From contig OY759262.1 in NCBI GenBank assembly GCA_963662155.1, forward strand, positions 54,455,490 through 54,519,489: DNA of 64,000 nt, in the 5' to 3' direction. Positions 25,319-31,359 of this stretch are shown piece after piece. The notes below the pieces were generated by a model, which saw only the letters and a list, made by a program, of their open reading frames with translations, had not been told where the DNA came from and did not search any database. Both the position numbers and the translations under genes were made by a program. This stretch comes from Lamellibrachia columna. Its lineage: Eukaryota > Annelida > Polychaeta > Sabellida > Siboglinidae. How positions within the stretch are numbered: the stretch's first letter is position 1; each line of letters opens with the position of its first letter.

Positions 25319-25790
25319 TATATATTTATTTATATCTGGATTATAAGCATAATTGCATGCATTTTATGAATGTATTATTTTATTGTAAAGCGCATTGATC
25401 TATCTGCAGGAGTATGCTGTATAACAACTACATTATTATTATTATTACAATGCGTACCTGTCGACTTGATTTCGCAGCAAGCAGCACCTGACTCTGGTTT
25501 GGCCCGTTGTGGAGCCGAGCGACCAGGTCCGAGACAGACACTCCCCCACTCTTAGGAATCTTCACCTCCCCTGTCCAACCATCCCCTTCCGTCGATCGCT
25601 TCCTCTCAGCCTGAGAAGGGGACACCTTAATCCTGTACAGCGGAGGTGAGCCTGTCAGCTGCTCCCGTGACTCGCTCGCCTCGCTCACGTGGTGTAAGCT
25701 GCTGATGTTCCGCGCGTATTGACTGGGGCCCTGTGCCGGGTCATATTCCATCAGTTCCGGCCATAAGAACGTGTCACCTTTTCCATTCAT
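7..25790 (-). CDS. Axonemal (inner-arm type) dynein heavy chain, N-terminal part, 22 exons, continues past left edge
   Basis: Force-generating ATPase subunit of ciliary dynein; only the tail is in the window. Exons on the minus strand in transcript order: 25790-25458, 23838-23699, 21719-21616, 20388-20101, 19545-19400, 18818-18651, 17297-17182, 16287-16225, 15536-15269, 13061-12884, 11904-11723, 11085-10979, 10192-10030, 8431-8191, 7186-7072, 6517-6367, 5867-5641, 4827-4705, 2958-2785, 1947-1729, 1271-1025, 234-7. Phases close at every junction except 7072/6517. About 1,327 codons. Family features: LWKSFTMWKNN (exon 8), LSYFLKLVDYLMLELL (exon 11), SIPEPIISIQLVLTLPKI (exon 14), PVVPEEYALYQTLSPSFQ (exon 20), RRLLWESQEEWETL and RFSQTIYMLEKG (exon 22), which is the segment just before the linker in dynein heavy chains. 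The first ~290 residues are Ser/Pro-rich and poorly conserved. Exon 2 uses a different frame from the longest open frame there. Subtype is inferred as DNAH6/DNAH14-like and not proven. The motor domain lies outside. Confidence 0.88.
281..520. repeat. Pyrimidine-rich (CTCTCC)n low-complexity tract
   Basis: About 240 bases of almost pure C/T with runs of CTCTCTCC and CCATCTCT. It sits in the intron just upstream, in the gene's sense, of dynein exon 22. On the transcript strand it is a G/A tract. The open frames through it encode only Ser/Leu/Pro repeats. Confidence 0.85.
2097..2215 (+). repeat. Dispersed repeat family G, copy 1
   Basis: The stretch with AATAAATGAATAAATAAA, AAATTAGACTCAGACCTGTAT and ATATAAAAAGGTGTAGGCAC is matched at 15598-15750 in the same orientation. 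Both lie in dynein introns. No terminal repeats were seen, so it could be the 3' end of a SINE or LINE. Confidence 0.6.
2375..2690 (+). pseudogene. Degenerate non-LTR retrotransposon tail (ORF2 C-terminal end)
   Basis: Reading across frames gives QLRWVGHL, RMWKTEERGSGRR, MEDHMKKDLRKACVERRQKK and, at the end, MAPTPHPASE. This order (LRW.GH, basic GRGR stretch, W-basic segment, final PHP-SE) is that of the C-terminal tail of RTE/CR1-like LINE reverse transcriptases. Several stops and frameshifts show it is dead. Class is uncertain. Confidence 0.45.
3064..3088. repeat. (AT)n microsatellite
   Basis: About 12 AT dinucleotides within a dynein intron. Confidence 0.9.
3229..3430 (+). mobile_element. 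Dispersed family C (MITE-like), 5' part
   Basis: About 200 bases match 58669-58860: a start resembling TACCATATTCGATCTATTAAG, then CTAATTAGCATACACCCC, TAATTTGACTAGT, and GTCTGGTGTTAAACAGTTGGCA. The other copy has terminal inverted repeats; this one appears truncated on its right side. Confidence 0.6.
3793..3878 (+). repeat. Dispersed family F, copy 1
   Basis: CTATCCAAGGCAAAGGCCCA, then GATGGCAAGTGGATAAG, AAATCATTGGCTTATC and TTTCATCT match 14291-14384 in the same orientation. It is about 85 bases, possibly part of a SINE. Confidence 0.6.
3890..4290 (-). pseudogene. Degenerate LINE reverse transcriptase fragment (CR1/L2-like)
   Basis: The minus strand reads LYKAIVRPHLECFIQAW, DTLEQIQRRATKMIP, LRDLSYEE, then after a frameshift LRGDQIEVFKILNGYENI. 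This is the thumb/C-terminal region of CR1/L2/Jockey-like reverse transcriptases (the IVRPHLEY.IQAW, QRRATK and RGD.I..FKI blocks). Stops and at least one frameshift make it non-functional. It lies in the dynein intron 2959-4704, on the same strand as the gene. Confidence 0.65.
4480..4582. repeat. Local direct duplication, about 65-bp unit, two copies
   Basis: CAAGTTGTCTTGACATTGCC and ACATCTCCATGTTGTCTTG occur twice, separated by a partial TTGTCTTGTCTC copy. Confidence 0.7.
4828..5640. other. Dynein intron 17, nothing recognised apart from a CA microsatellite
   Basis: AT-rich sequence. The only structure seen is a (CA)n run at 5568-5604. The donor of the upstream exon is GTCTGA at 5635-5640, a weak site, but frame and family match support it. 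Confidence 0.5.
5870..6350. repeat. Degenerate ACACAAACACATGG tandem repeat
   Basis: About 480 bases of imperfect units such as GAGAACACACAAACACATGG with a spacing of about 20-24 bases. The array fills nearly all of the 0.5-kb dynein intron between exons 6367-6517 and 5641-5867. Confidence 0.8.
6958..7014. repeat. (TA)n microsatellite
   Basis: About 28 TA dinucleotides, 58 bases from the dynein exon ending at 7072. Confidence 0.95.
7640..8105 (+). pseudogene. Possible relic of a transposon SGNH-hydrolase-like gene
   Basis: In the 1-kb dynein intron 7187-8190 the plus strand carries unusually GC-balanced, coding-like sequence. At 7939-7974 it reads RDGVHFNARGKF. The Asp-Gly-Val-His pattern resembles block V (DxxH) of SGNH/GDSL hydrolases, a motif common in proteins tied to invertebrate transposons. 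Upstream in another frame it reads ARVYPRGFGLPDHLQDKG. No block I Gly-Asp-Ser was found, and the frames are broken. The assignment rests mainly on one short motif. Confidence 0.3.
8095..8185 (-). mobile_element. Family D (TTAA-ended MITE), 5' end fragment
   Basis: On the minus strand it begins TTAAACTCCCTCC and continues CATTTAGCCCATCGC, AATCAGGTTGGTTGATGTT, as in the other family D copies. It abuts the relic above and the dynein exon ending at 8191. Confidence 0.6.
8447..9395. repeat. Degenerate CCACATGAACACACAA minisatellite
   Basis: About 950 bases of units built from CCACATTCCACATGAACACA, CAACCACATCCACGCACAA and TTCATGCACCACATTCC. Segments at about 9080-9160, 9190-9260 and 9300-9380 form longer near-identical blocks. 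It lies in the dynein intron 8432-10029. The Cys/Trp/Met-rich open frames on the minus strand are artefacts. Confidence 0.85.
9650..9990 (+). repeat. Dispersed family B, copy 1
   Basis: About 340 bases rich in GTATTTG. TGTCGAATACAGCAACTTAG, TGTATTTGACCTGTTTGAAC and ACCTACCTAACCTTACCCA are matched at 30335-30660 in the same order and orientation. No terminal repeats or coding capacity were seen. Confidence 0.7.
10193..10978. other. Dynein intron 12, with an 11-bp tandem repeat
   Basis: AT-rich sequence with seven copies of the 11-mer TCATTGTCTTG at about 10747-10813. No exon recognised. The exon upstream (10979-11085) needs the donor GTGGGT at 10973-10978 to keep frame; the better-looking GTAACA three bases on would leave a TAG in frame. 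Confidence 0.5.
11230..11715. repeat. Pyrimidine-rich low-complexity tract
   Basis: About 480 bases of C/T-rich sequence (CTCCCTTCC-like), purine-rich on the transcript strand. It lies just left of the exon ending at 11723. The plus-strand frames here are Ser/Pro/Leu artefacts. Confidence 0.7.
12151..12726 (+). mobile_element. Family D MITE, near full length, TTAA ends
   Basis: It starts TTAAAACTGTATCCTCAACTG and ends ATGAGGCACATTTAA, giving imperfect terminal inverted repeats next to TTAA. Body landmarks: GATTTAGCC, AATCCGGTTCATCAATGTCC, TGGATATCCAAAA and CGCCGATCACATGA, then TTGCACAAATAAGCTAGCATG. The first half is matched at 46104-46400. The TTAA at both ends recalls piggyBac-type target duplication. 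It contains the 22-bp array listed next and lies in the dynein intron 11905-12883. Confidence 0.7.
12543..12676. repeat. 22-bp tandem repeat inside family D element, about 6 copies
   Basis: Unit GTTGTAGTGGATACTATTTAAT (22 bases), with T/C variation at the fifth base. Other family D copies have this segment only once, so it expanded within the element. Confidence 0.9.
13062..14287. repeat. 42-bp satellite array, about 29 copies, touching an exon
   Basis: The 42-bp unit is a 20-mer, TCTACAAGTAATAGCATAAG, joined to a 22-mer, TCTACAAGCGAGAGTTTG plus TAAG. The two share the TCTACAAG head, so the unit is a dimer of an older ~20-bp unit. Copies differ at only a few sites (GTAATAG/GCAATAG, GCGAGAG/GTGAGAG/GCAAGAG). 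Because 42 is a multiple of three, open frames of 418 codons (minus) and 304 codons (plus) run through it, but these are not genes. The array's left edge is the splice acceptor of the dynein exon 12884-13061. Confidence 0.97.
14291..14384 (+). repeat. Dispersed family F, copy 2
   Basis: TGCCATCCAAGGCAAAGGCC, GATGACAAGTGGACAAG, TTGGTTTATC and TTTCATCT match 3793-3878. It separates the 42-bp and 20-bp arrays. Confidence 0.6.
14395..15002. repeat. 20-bp tandem repeat, about 30 copies
   Basis: Unit AGTCCACAAGTGATAGCACA (20 bases), related to the first half of the neighbouring 42-bp unit. It degenerates to the right (AGTCTACAAGCGATAGTATC). The 60-base common multiple keeps all three minus frames open, so the Cys/Gly/Leu/Val frames are artefacts. 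Both arrays lie in one intron (13062-15268). Confidence 0.95.
15598..15750 (+). repeat. Dispersed family G, copy 2
   Basis: AATAAATGAATGAATGAATA, AAATTAGGCACGGATCTGTAT and ATATAAAAAGGTGTAGGTGC match 2097-2215. Confidence 0.6.
15985..16135. mobile_element. Dispersed family E (SINE-like), copy 1
   Basis: (AAT)n, then GGCGCCTATATCCTCAGGAAC, TGAGCTCAGAGGCGCACCA, and GATTTATGGTGAAAATGCAA. Copies occur at 38255-38600 and 63488-63595. The (AAT)n at one end would be a (TTA)n tail on the other strand, which suggests a SINE running on the minus strand. Confidence 0.6.
16650..17145. repeat. 70-bp tandem repeat, 7 copies
   Basis: Near-identical units containing AATAACATTAAGCTAACATC, CTACATAACAACATCATC, and AGAAGAAGAACAAAAGTAAG. 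It occupies over half of the dynein intron 16288-17181. On the transcript strand each unit has a pyrimidine stretch leading to TTATGTAG, which resembles a splice acceptor. Confidence 0.95.
17799..18122. repeat. 14-bp tandem repeat, about 22 copies
   Basis: Almost perfect AGTAAAGATACAAC units in the dynein intron 17298-18650. The overlapping Leu/Tyr/Cys frames on the minus strand are artefacts of a 14-base period. Confidence 0.97.
18345..18530. repeat. Degenerate direct repeat, about 85 bp, two to three copies
   Basis: GCAGATTTCATTTGATG, ATATTTTGCAGCCTCAT, and GGCAGCACTTTTGATG recur with changes at about 18350, 18425 and 18490. Confidence 0.6.
19100..19290 (-). mobile_element. Family D, 5' half, reverse
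   Basis: The minus strand reads CTCCCTCCACTGATTTAGCA, CATCGTGAATCAGGTTTGTTG, then CCCAGTTGGTTTAATAAAAG, as in the reverse copy at 41090-41445. It lies in the dynein intron 18819-19399. Confidence 0.6.
19546..20100. other. Dynein intron 4, nothing recognised
   Basis: AT-rich, with a short GTTGTT run near 19630. No exon or clear repeat seen. Confidence 0.5.
20421..21575. repeat. 23-bp tandem repeat, about 50 copies
   Basis: Unit CCTGTACACTGCTATTGGTTTTA (23 bases) with variants (TACGCTG, TATGCTG, TTTCACATG). A higher-order block of about 180 bases is duplicated near 21100-21350. It fills almost all of the 1.2-kb dynein intron 20389-21615, starting 32 bases from the downstream exon. On the transcript strand each unit reads TACAGGTAAAAC, a good donor consensus. 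The 327-375-codon plus frames (LLLVLPVHCYWFYLYTAIGF) are artefacts. Confidence 0.96.
22655..22890. repeat. 13-bp (CAATTACAATGGT) tandem repeat
   Basis: About 15 imperfect copies (ATTACAATGGTCA, ATTACAATGGACA). A related block follows at 23455-23600. Both lie in the dynein intron 21720-23698. Confidence 0.85.
23052..23197. repeat. Long inverted repeat (about 45-bp arms)
   Basis: The left arm has TATGAAAGAACCTATTTAGAC and ATTTGACATAGATTACATAAC. The right arm on the other strand has TATGAAAGAACGTATGTGGAC and ATTTGACGTAGATCAAGTAAC. The spacer is about 50 bases. It is probably a small fold-back MITE. Confidence 0.75.
23455..23600. repeat. Repeat of TTACAGTTGTCAGTTACAAT units
   Basis: About six imperfect copies alternating AATGGTAAAT and CAGTTGTCAG, related to the array at 22655-22890. 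Confidence 0.75.
24050..24122. repeat. (TA)n microsatellite
   Basis: About 36 TA dinucleotides. Confidence 0.95.
24190..24915. mobile_element. Fold-back element with GTGACCCC-rich inverted ends
   Basis: The left end has AAAAGTGACCCCCATATAG, AATTGTTACCCC. The right end read in reverse has TGTGACCCCCACTATAG, AATTGTAACCCC, preceded by CTTGTCACTTTT. The interior holds a diverged direct repeat (AATTAAATATTGTTTAAACTG at 24250 and AATTACTTATTATTCAGACTG at 24461). No coding capacity. Confidence 0.55.
25234..25328. repeat. (TA)n microsatellite
   Basis: About 45 TA dinucleotides, 130 bases left of dynein exon 1. Confidence 0.95.
25458..25790 (-). CDS. Dynein heavy chain exon 1 with start codon
   Basis: It encodes MNGKGDTFLWPELMEYDPAQ and a Ser/Lys-rich tail ending in SSRQ, with donor CAG|GTACGC. 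The ATG at 25790 is the first in this frame and continues without conflict into exon 2 (TMGFLPQPPPG at 23838). The start is supported by the coding frame only; an upstream exon cannot be excluded. Confidence 0.75.
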
Positions 25791-25799
25791 CGTTCAAGT

Positions 25800-26185
25800 T
25801 ACACTAACAGAAGCAGACAGCCAAACTGTCTATATTTGCCTTTGCCTTTGCCTTTAGCTTTACGGCGGCACTGATCAAGCTCAAACGCCACTTGTAATCT
25901 CAAAGGAGCATCGATAATAGCCTTTTCAATAACATTTTAACATAACAAACGTGAATGTTGCTTTCTCACAAAAACAAGCGTTTATTCCCCAACAATGTGC
26001 ATGCAAGTTGCGACATCGATTTGTTTGATAAACTTTTCGCAAAACGGAACTCCATGTTGTTGATGTCGGCCATTTTGTTTCCTCCTAGCGACTGCACCCA
26101 CAATGCACCACACCGGATATTTACATGCTCGGTCAATATCACGTGCGTCCACTTCGGGAGGAGGGGCACCGACTAAAAGGTAAGC
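25800..26185. promoter_or_regulatory. Candidate bidirectional promoter (dynein minus; plus-strand transcript)
   Basis: The stretch is richer in CG dinucleotides than the flanks and lies immediately upstream of the dynein ATG. It has CGGCCATTTTG at 26067, a YY1-like motif often seen near start sites, and CACGTG at 26140. On the plus strand a consensus donor AAAAG|GTAAGC lies at 26180/26181, so a plus-strand 5' UTR exon may end there. No TATA box or clear RFX X-box was found. Confidence 0.4.
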
Positions 26186-26630
26186 ATTTTTGTAAGAAAA
26201 AGTCACATATAGCTGTTTGTGATGACGTTGTCATCGTGTTTTTATAACCAGACATGACTGGAGTCCCTCATGTGGGTGGGTGTGAAGTCACATTTGTGAA
26301 ACATCTCAGTTTACCCAGTTACTTAATTATAACACGTAGCTACACCAAATTGATCGCATATTATTATAGAGACGAATGTAATGGTTACCTTGTAAATTCA
26401 ATAAATAAAATTTTCACCAAATAAAAAAGGCACACTTTGAACGTGCTTAGCACATGATGAAATATATCAGCACAAAAACGTGTCATATAATTTATATTAT
26501 GTTGCGTCGATCAGAACTTTTGCTGGCAGTGCATGCATGGCTCGTATCTATACTATAGGGGTAAGACCACTGTTGACCTTCTTGTTTATTATTTCAACCG
26601 AGTGTACGGCGTATTAAATTGTGATATGTG

Positions 26631-27575
26631 CAGAGCTGGGGTCAATTCCCAAGGAATTGGAATTAATCAATTCAATTCCAATTTCCGGAATTGGAGCGGA
26701 ATTGGAATTGAAAGATTTTGAACGAGTGGAATTGGAATTGAAGAAAAAATTACTAAAGGAATTGGAATTGAATGGAAAGGAATTGAGCATCTTATTTTTT
26801 TGTGACATCAACCAATATTTTTCTAGCCTGTTGTAGGCGGCTATGTGTATAATAATGCTATCAACTCATGCATTGAAGATCTGAAAACTTAAATCCTGTC
26901 ATTCATGCCAGTATCTTATGATTTCTTTATGTTGCCACTTGCCAGCGGGTTAATGAAGGGTTCCAGACTGGCTTTAATAGAAACATCAAAGATATTTTCA
27001 ACTGTTTACAGACCTGGGAATTTAGCCCTTTTACACCCATGAAAAGACACTTATTGGCAGGCTACAGCCATGCGGTTGATCAATCAGTAATCACTGATTA
27101 CTAATCAGAGATCAATGATCACTGACCAACACTACAGAGCATAGGCAAGCTAGCTGTAGCCAAATGTGTGAAAATGGTTTCCCACTTGCCAGTATAAATA
27201 TGTGTTGCCTAACATGCATCATCAGAACAGTGTGCAACAGTCATAGTGTACAGGTCGGTCAATATGCCCCCTTTTTGTGGATTGCTAATTTCTATGTACC
27301 TTAATTACCATGTATGAATGTACGTTACACATGTATGATAGTCATAATGATTATGCAAAGAATAATGACATGCTACATGCACATTAATCTAACATTGTTG
27401 ACTTTTGTCGTTATGTGGAATTGGAGCGGGAGCGGGAATTGGAATTGAACGATTTTGAAAGGAATTGGAATTACAAAAAAGAATTGCAAAAAAAGGAATT
27501 GGAATTGAATGAAAAGGAATTGGAAGGAATTGGAGCGGAATTGAAATTGATTGAAAGGAATTGACCCCAGCCCTG
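26631..27575. mobile_element. hAT-type MITE, copy 1 (945 bp)
   Basis: Terminal inverted repeats CAGAGCTGGGGTCAATTCC and GGAATTGACCCCAGCCCTG are flanked by GATATGTG and AATATGTG (7 of 8 match), an 8-bp target duplication as made by hAT transposases. Subterminal regions are arrays of GGAATTGGAATTGAA. The middle is unique sequence shared with 37223-37915. No transposase coding. Confidence 0.85.
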
Positions 27576-29998
27576 AATATGTGAATTTAAGCGTTTTAAA
27601 AGAGCTGGAGGTATGTGGTTTTGACAAAACTTGGTCAGCATGTAAATGAGACGATGGCAGTTGCTGTGAAAAAATTCATAATTTTGTATGGTCCCGTTTA
27701 CAAAACAAAACGTTAACATGACCACCAATGACTTCTCTACTGTGGTCTGTCCCCTACAGGAAATCGCAAAGGGGGGCGAGCTTAGTCAAACATTGGCTTA
27801 CCGTGCTACCATGTTGCGGCGCAACGGAAAAATACGGGGAAAATTAAATTAAGCCAAAGGGGCATATATCACCCAGTGCCACCCCGTGCAGCCCGTAAAT
27901 ACGCCACTGTCTGAAGAGTATTAAATATATATGTCAAGTATATGTTGACCCCCCAATAAATGCTCGGATAAACCAACTTCGCCCCATCCCCCAATATTCA
28001 GCGACGTCTGACGCTTATGTATATGCCTAGCTGAAGGCCTATTGTTTATGAGCACCGTGATCACGTACAGTCACATGAACATTAGTCACCAGCAACAACA
28101 CTAGATATCGAGACGGTCACATGAGAAAATGGAAACGGGAGTTTGAACGCAGCTACAGAAGGGTTTACTCTACGATTCATGTACAGGCCTATATTTGTGC
28201 CTTATTCAAAGACGGGGGTCGCGAGAATTCACAACTAACGTATACACGTAGGTCCGTCTATGCCTACGTGTGAAGTGAGAAGTTTAGGCCAGTTCGTTCT
28301 CAGTTACTGAGTTAGGCCTATAAACTAGGCACCCACGCGTTTCAAGAGGCTCCTACGCCACAGGACACGTTTGAACAGCAACACAAGTAGCCTTATACTG
28401 TTTACAATGGATCGCATGTATAGTCTCGGAAGTTACGTACAATTATTGTCAGAGATTCTCACAATTGGGAGCGGGAACCACGTACCGGAGGCCGCAATGT
28501 AGCCCACGGGTTCTCGGCAAACGTGCAAAATTATAGTATTTTAGAATAGCATATTACGTGTGAAAAACAAACCTGGGGGTCTCGGCAAGAAAGCGGGCAT
28601 TTTGGGGTCCTTGAGCTTGGCAGGTTTGACAACCCTTCACATTCATTATTTTGACAGAGTTGACTTACCATTTCAGCTTCCCTGTAATGTTAGCCATTGA
28701 TATCAGTACCGTTGTTTGCTATTTCGTTATTTTCTGTTTTAGGACTGCAGCGCAAAGTGACATTTTCGTTCCGTATCAAGCACCCACGTATTCAACCCAG
28801 GGGTCTACTGTGACATTTGTACGTACAGATCCATCTATAATAATGTGTTTTTTCTATAGTGTATTTGCCCGCGGGCCTAATTAAGTGTTGTATATTTTCT
28901 TAAATGTGATGTTCTTACGGGCGTATGAGACATTCCCTGCGTGTTTTTGCGGTTTTTGCATTACGGGATACGACCCGTGTTTGTCAAATCGCACGAATAA
29001 TCATCAATTAAAAATACACCCAAAGACGCGACGAATCTAGCATCGGACCAGGCATTCTTTGCTGCACCAGCCGGGGGACTTGCAGTAATGTTCATGTTGA
29101 ACCGTTGCGTGTGCGGATTACAGAGACGTGACAATCGACACCCACTACCCGATGACGCCGTATAGTTGTCAGCTGCCCGAAGTCAGAGGCGCGAGTTTCG
29201 TGACACTTCTCTGACATCCACGCAATTCAAAACAAGGCCCACCTGTCTCGGTACTCAACGCCGCCCACTGCCGCTGTCGTACGCCTCGCAGCTGATGCAG
29301 TGAACGACTGGCCGGGGATGTTTGTAAGCGACAAACTGAGAGTCATCGGGCCTACGTAGACCACCTACTGTTCTAGCGCCTGCCTGGGTGGTCAGGCACT
29401 AAGTATGACATCGCCAGAATGACACCCCTTTCAGTACCACAATTACCTGGCATTAGATGGACATATGGCGATGATGGACGGACACACTGCGTTTGTGCGA
29501 CGGCAGCTGTCCATCGTCTCCTTGGACTCTCCGTTGACCACCTGTAGACGTGTTCACTCGATCTTGTGGAAGGAAGAAGGAGAAGAGGAAGGCTGAGGTG
29601 GTAGGACTGTGTGAAAAGATGTTTAGTGGGATTGGGAGGGGATCGAGAGGGGATATAGAGGCGAGTGGAGAAGGCAGTGAAACTGGGCTAGGGACGTAAG
29701 GAGAAGGCAAACAAAGGTCGGCGACCGGTATCGATGCATCCTCACCCCGGACTTCAGAGTCGAAGAGGAGGACAACAACAACAGTTTGTCTGATGGAACT
29801 GACCCTTTGTATCCAGTGTTATATCAGCCCTCGTAAATTATAACACTGTAGCGTGTTTAGTGTATTGATTAAAGCAACAATTAGACTCCACGTTTAGGCT
29901 ACCTCACAATATTTAACAACAGCGGACAACGGGTCGCTGTATAAATCGAATGTTTTGCATGGGCCGACCTACCTGACCCTGCACTCTGTTCGTTGCAG
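27576..29998. other. Intergenic/intronic region with possible hAT end
   Basis: At about 27865-27912 the sequence ends in CGTAAATACGCCACTG, which in reverse (CAGTGGCGTATTTACG) resembles a hAT terminus; no partner end was found. From about 28100 to 29900 base composition is more CG-rich and shows no repeats. It may hold 5' UTR or promoter sequence of the next gene, but I recognise no coding exon. Confidence 0.35.
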
Positions 29999-30012
29999 GC
30001 CGACCTGACACC

Positions 30013-30231
30013 ATGGGCAAGTGCAGATGGATGTGGAGTATCGTGTGGCTGGTGGTGCTCATCTTCCTCGCCTGGCCCATCGGCTTCTTCTGTTCGTTCT
30101 TCTACCTCGTGCTCAGCCCGCTCGCCGCCTGCATCGAGGCCATCACGCCGCTCACGGACATCCTGGAGAAAGGCGTCAAACTACCGCTTACCTGCGCCCT
30201 CCACATGGTGCATCTGGAGCCACTGTGTTAG
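30013..30231 (+). CDS. Small membrane protein, 72 residues, unknown function
   Basis: A single coding exon with a good start context (CACCATGG). A splice acceptor (TTCGTTGCAG) ends at 29998, 14 bases before the ATG, so a 5' UTR exon lies upstream, possibly ending at 26180. Residues 1-6 are basic (MGKCRW). Residues 7-38 form one long or two short hydrophobic segments with an Ala-Trp-Pro-Ile-Gly turn. The tail reads TDILEKGVKLPLTCALHMV and ends PLC. The compact EKGVKLPL tail with Cys residues looks conserved, and I believe similar short proteins occur in other animals, but I can give no name or function. AATAAA at 31353 could serve as its poly(A) signal. Confidence 0.65.
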   Translation: MGKCRWMWSIVWLVVLIFLAWPIGFFCSFFYLVLSPLAACIEAITPLTDILEKGVKLPLTCALHMVHLEPLC

Positions 30232-30236
30232 TGCAA

Positions 30237-30312
30237 CAAACCCACCATTCAATGCATCAGTATGGTGCACCAGAAGGTGCTCTATCAGTGCCGGTGCATG
30301 GAGCAACATAAC
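30237..30312 (+). repeat. Local duplication, copy 1
   Basis: CCATTCAATGCATCAGTATG, GTGCACCAGAAGGTGCTCT, and CAGTGCCGGTGCATGGAGC are matched by a diverged copy at 30833-30895. It starts only 6 bases after the stop codon of the small membrane protein. Confidence 0.6.
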
Positions 30313-30334
30313 ACCAGAGTTGATTAAAAAATAC

Positions 30335-30660
30335 GTAATTTTGGGTTTTATATTTAAATACGCTGATGTTGCATTAACTTGCATATATATTTGCATTTAA
30401 CTTTTTCCAGAAAGTCGCATTTATATTTGATGTTCATGTGTGGACTATTTGATCAAATACGTGCCAAATACAGCAACTTGTGTTTGACCTGCTTCAACGT
30501 GCATATTTTAAGATCTGATTATATTGGTGAATGCATACCTACCCAACCTTACCCATTTTTCACCATTTATTTCACCAACAATGCTACTGGTACAGCGTAT
30601 TTGAATTATCATGAAATGTATTTGTACTTGACATTTTTAAACAGTGTATTTGTAATTTAG
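30335..30660 (+). repeat. Dispersed family B, copy 2
   Basis: GTGCCAAATACAGCAACTTG, TTTGACCTGCTTCAACGTGC and ACCTACCCAACCTTACCCA match 9650-9990 in order. Confidence 0.7.
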
Positions 30661-30684
30661 AATGCAGCGTATTTGATCCACAGA

Positions 30685-30960
30685 AGTGTAGGTAACTCCC
30701 AACCGTTACTGACATTTAATGCATCAAACGACATATCATGGGCATGTTTGAAAACCACAATACGGGTTATATTCAGCGTTCAATCTAATGTAGGTTCAGT
30801 TGCTCACACGGGTATATGGTACTCCAGTCATTATTCAACATGGTGCATCAGAAGGCACTCTGTTAGTGCCAGTGCATGCAGCAACATATGCGCCATTCAG
30901 TGCATCAAACGCCGCATCAAGTGTCGGTTTGAAAGTCAGCATAAGGGTTGTGTGTATACT
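30685..30960 (+). repeat. Diverged tandem duplication, including local copy 2
   Basis: TAATGCATCAAACGACATATC to GTTATATTC (about 30717-30775) is matched by AGTGCATCAAACGCCGCATC to GGTTGTGTG (about 30900-30953). Between them lies the second copy of the 30237-30312 block. Frames through it are short. Confidence 0.5.
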
Positions 30961-31359
30961 GTTCTGTAACCAGTGGTCAGTCTGGTTGTCTGCGATGTTC
31001 TGTTCTCATGTTACTGCCCGTACGTCGCAAGAAGCTGTTGGCCACTAAGATGTCGCCATCTGTTTCTTTCTTCCGTTATCACTTGTACAATATGTGTTGT
31101 GTTTCCGGGACATTTGCAATATAGGATCCCGAAAATTGAGACGTGTGAATGGGCAACAGTTGTGAATGCGGCATTGCCACAATGTTCTTAGGTATGAAAG
31201 CCTAACTCTCTGTTGATGCCTTGTGATGTGGAACTGTGAATGTACGCCTGTACTTCGGAATCAGAATCATGCTTTACAAATGTGATGCCGTTTACATGAG
31301 TTACCTGTTCAGAATTTTAAACATACTATTTTTATAATGGATTATAGTATTTAATAAAA

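Noticed and set aside
25955..26176. 73-codon plus frame over the dynein promoter
   Set aside because: No homology, overlaps a CG-enriched start region; more likely 5' UTR or chance.
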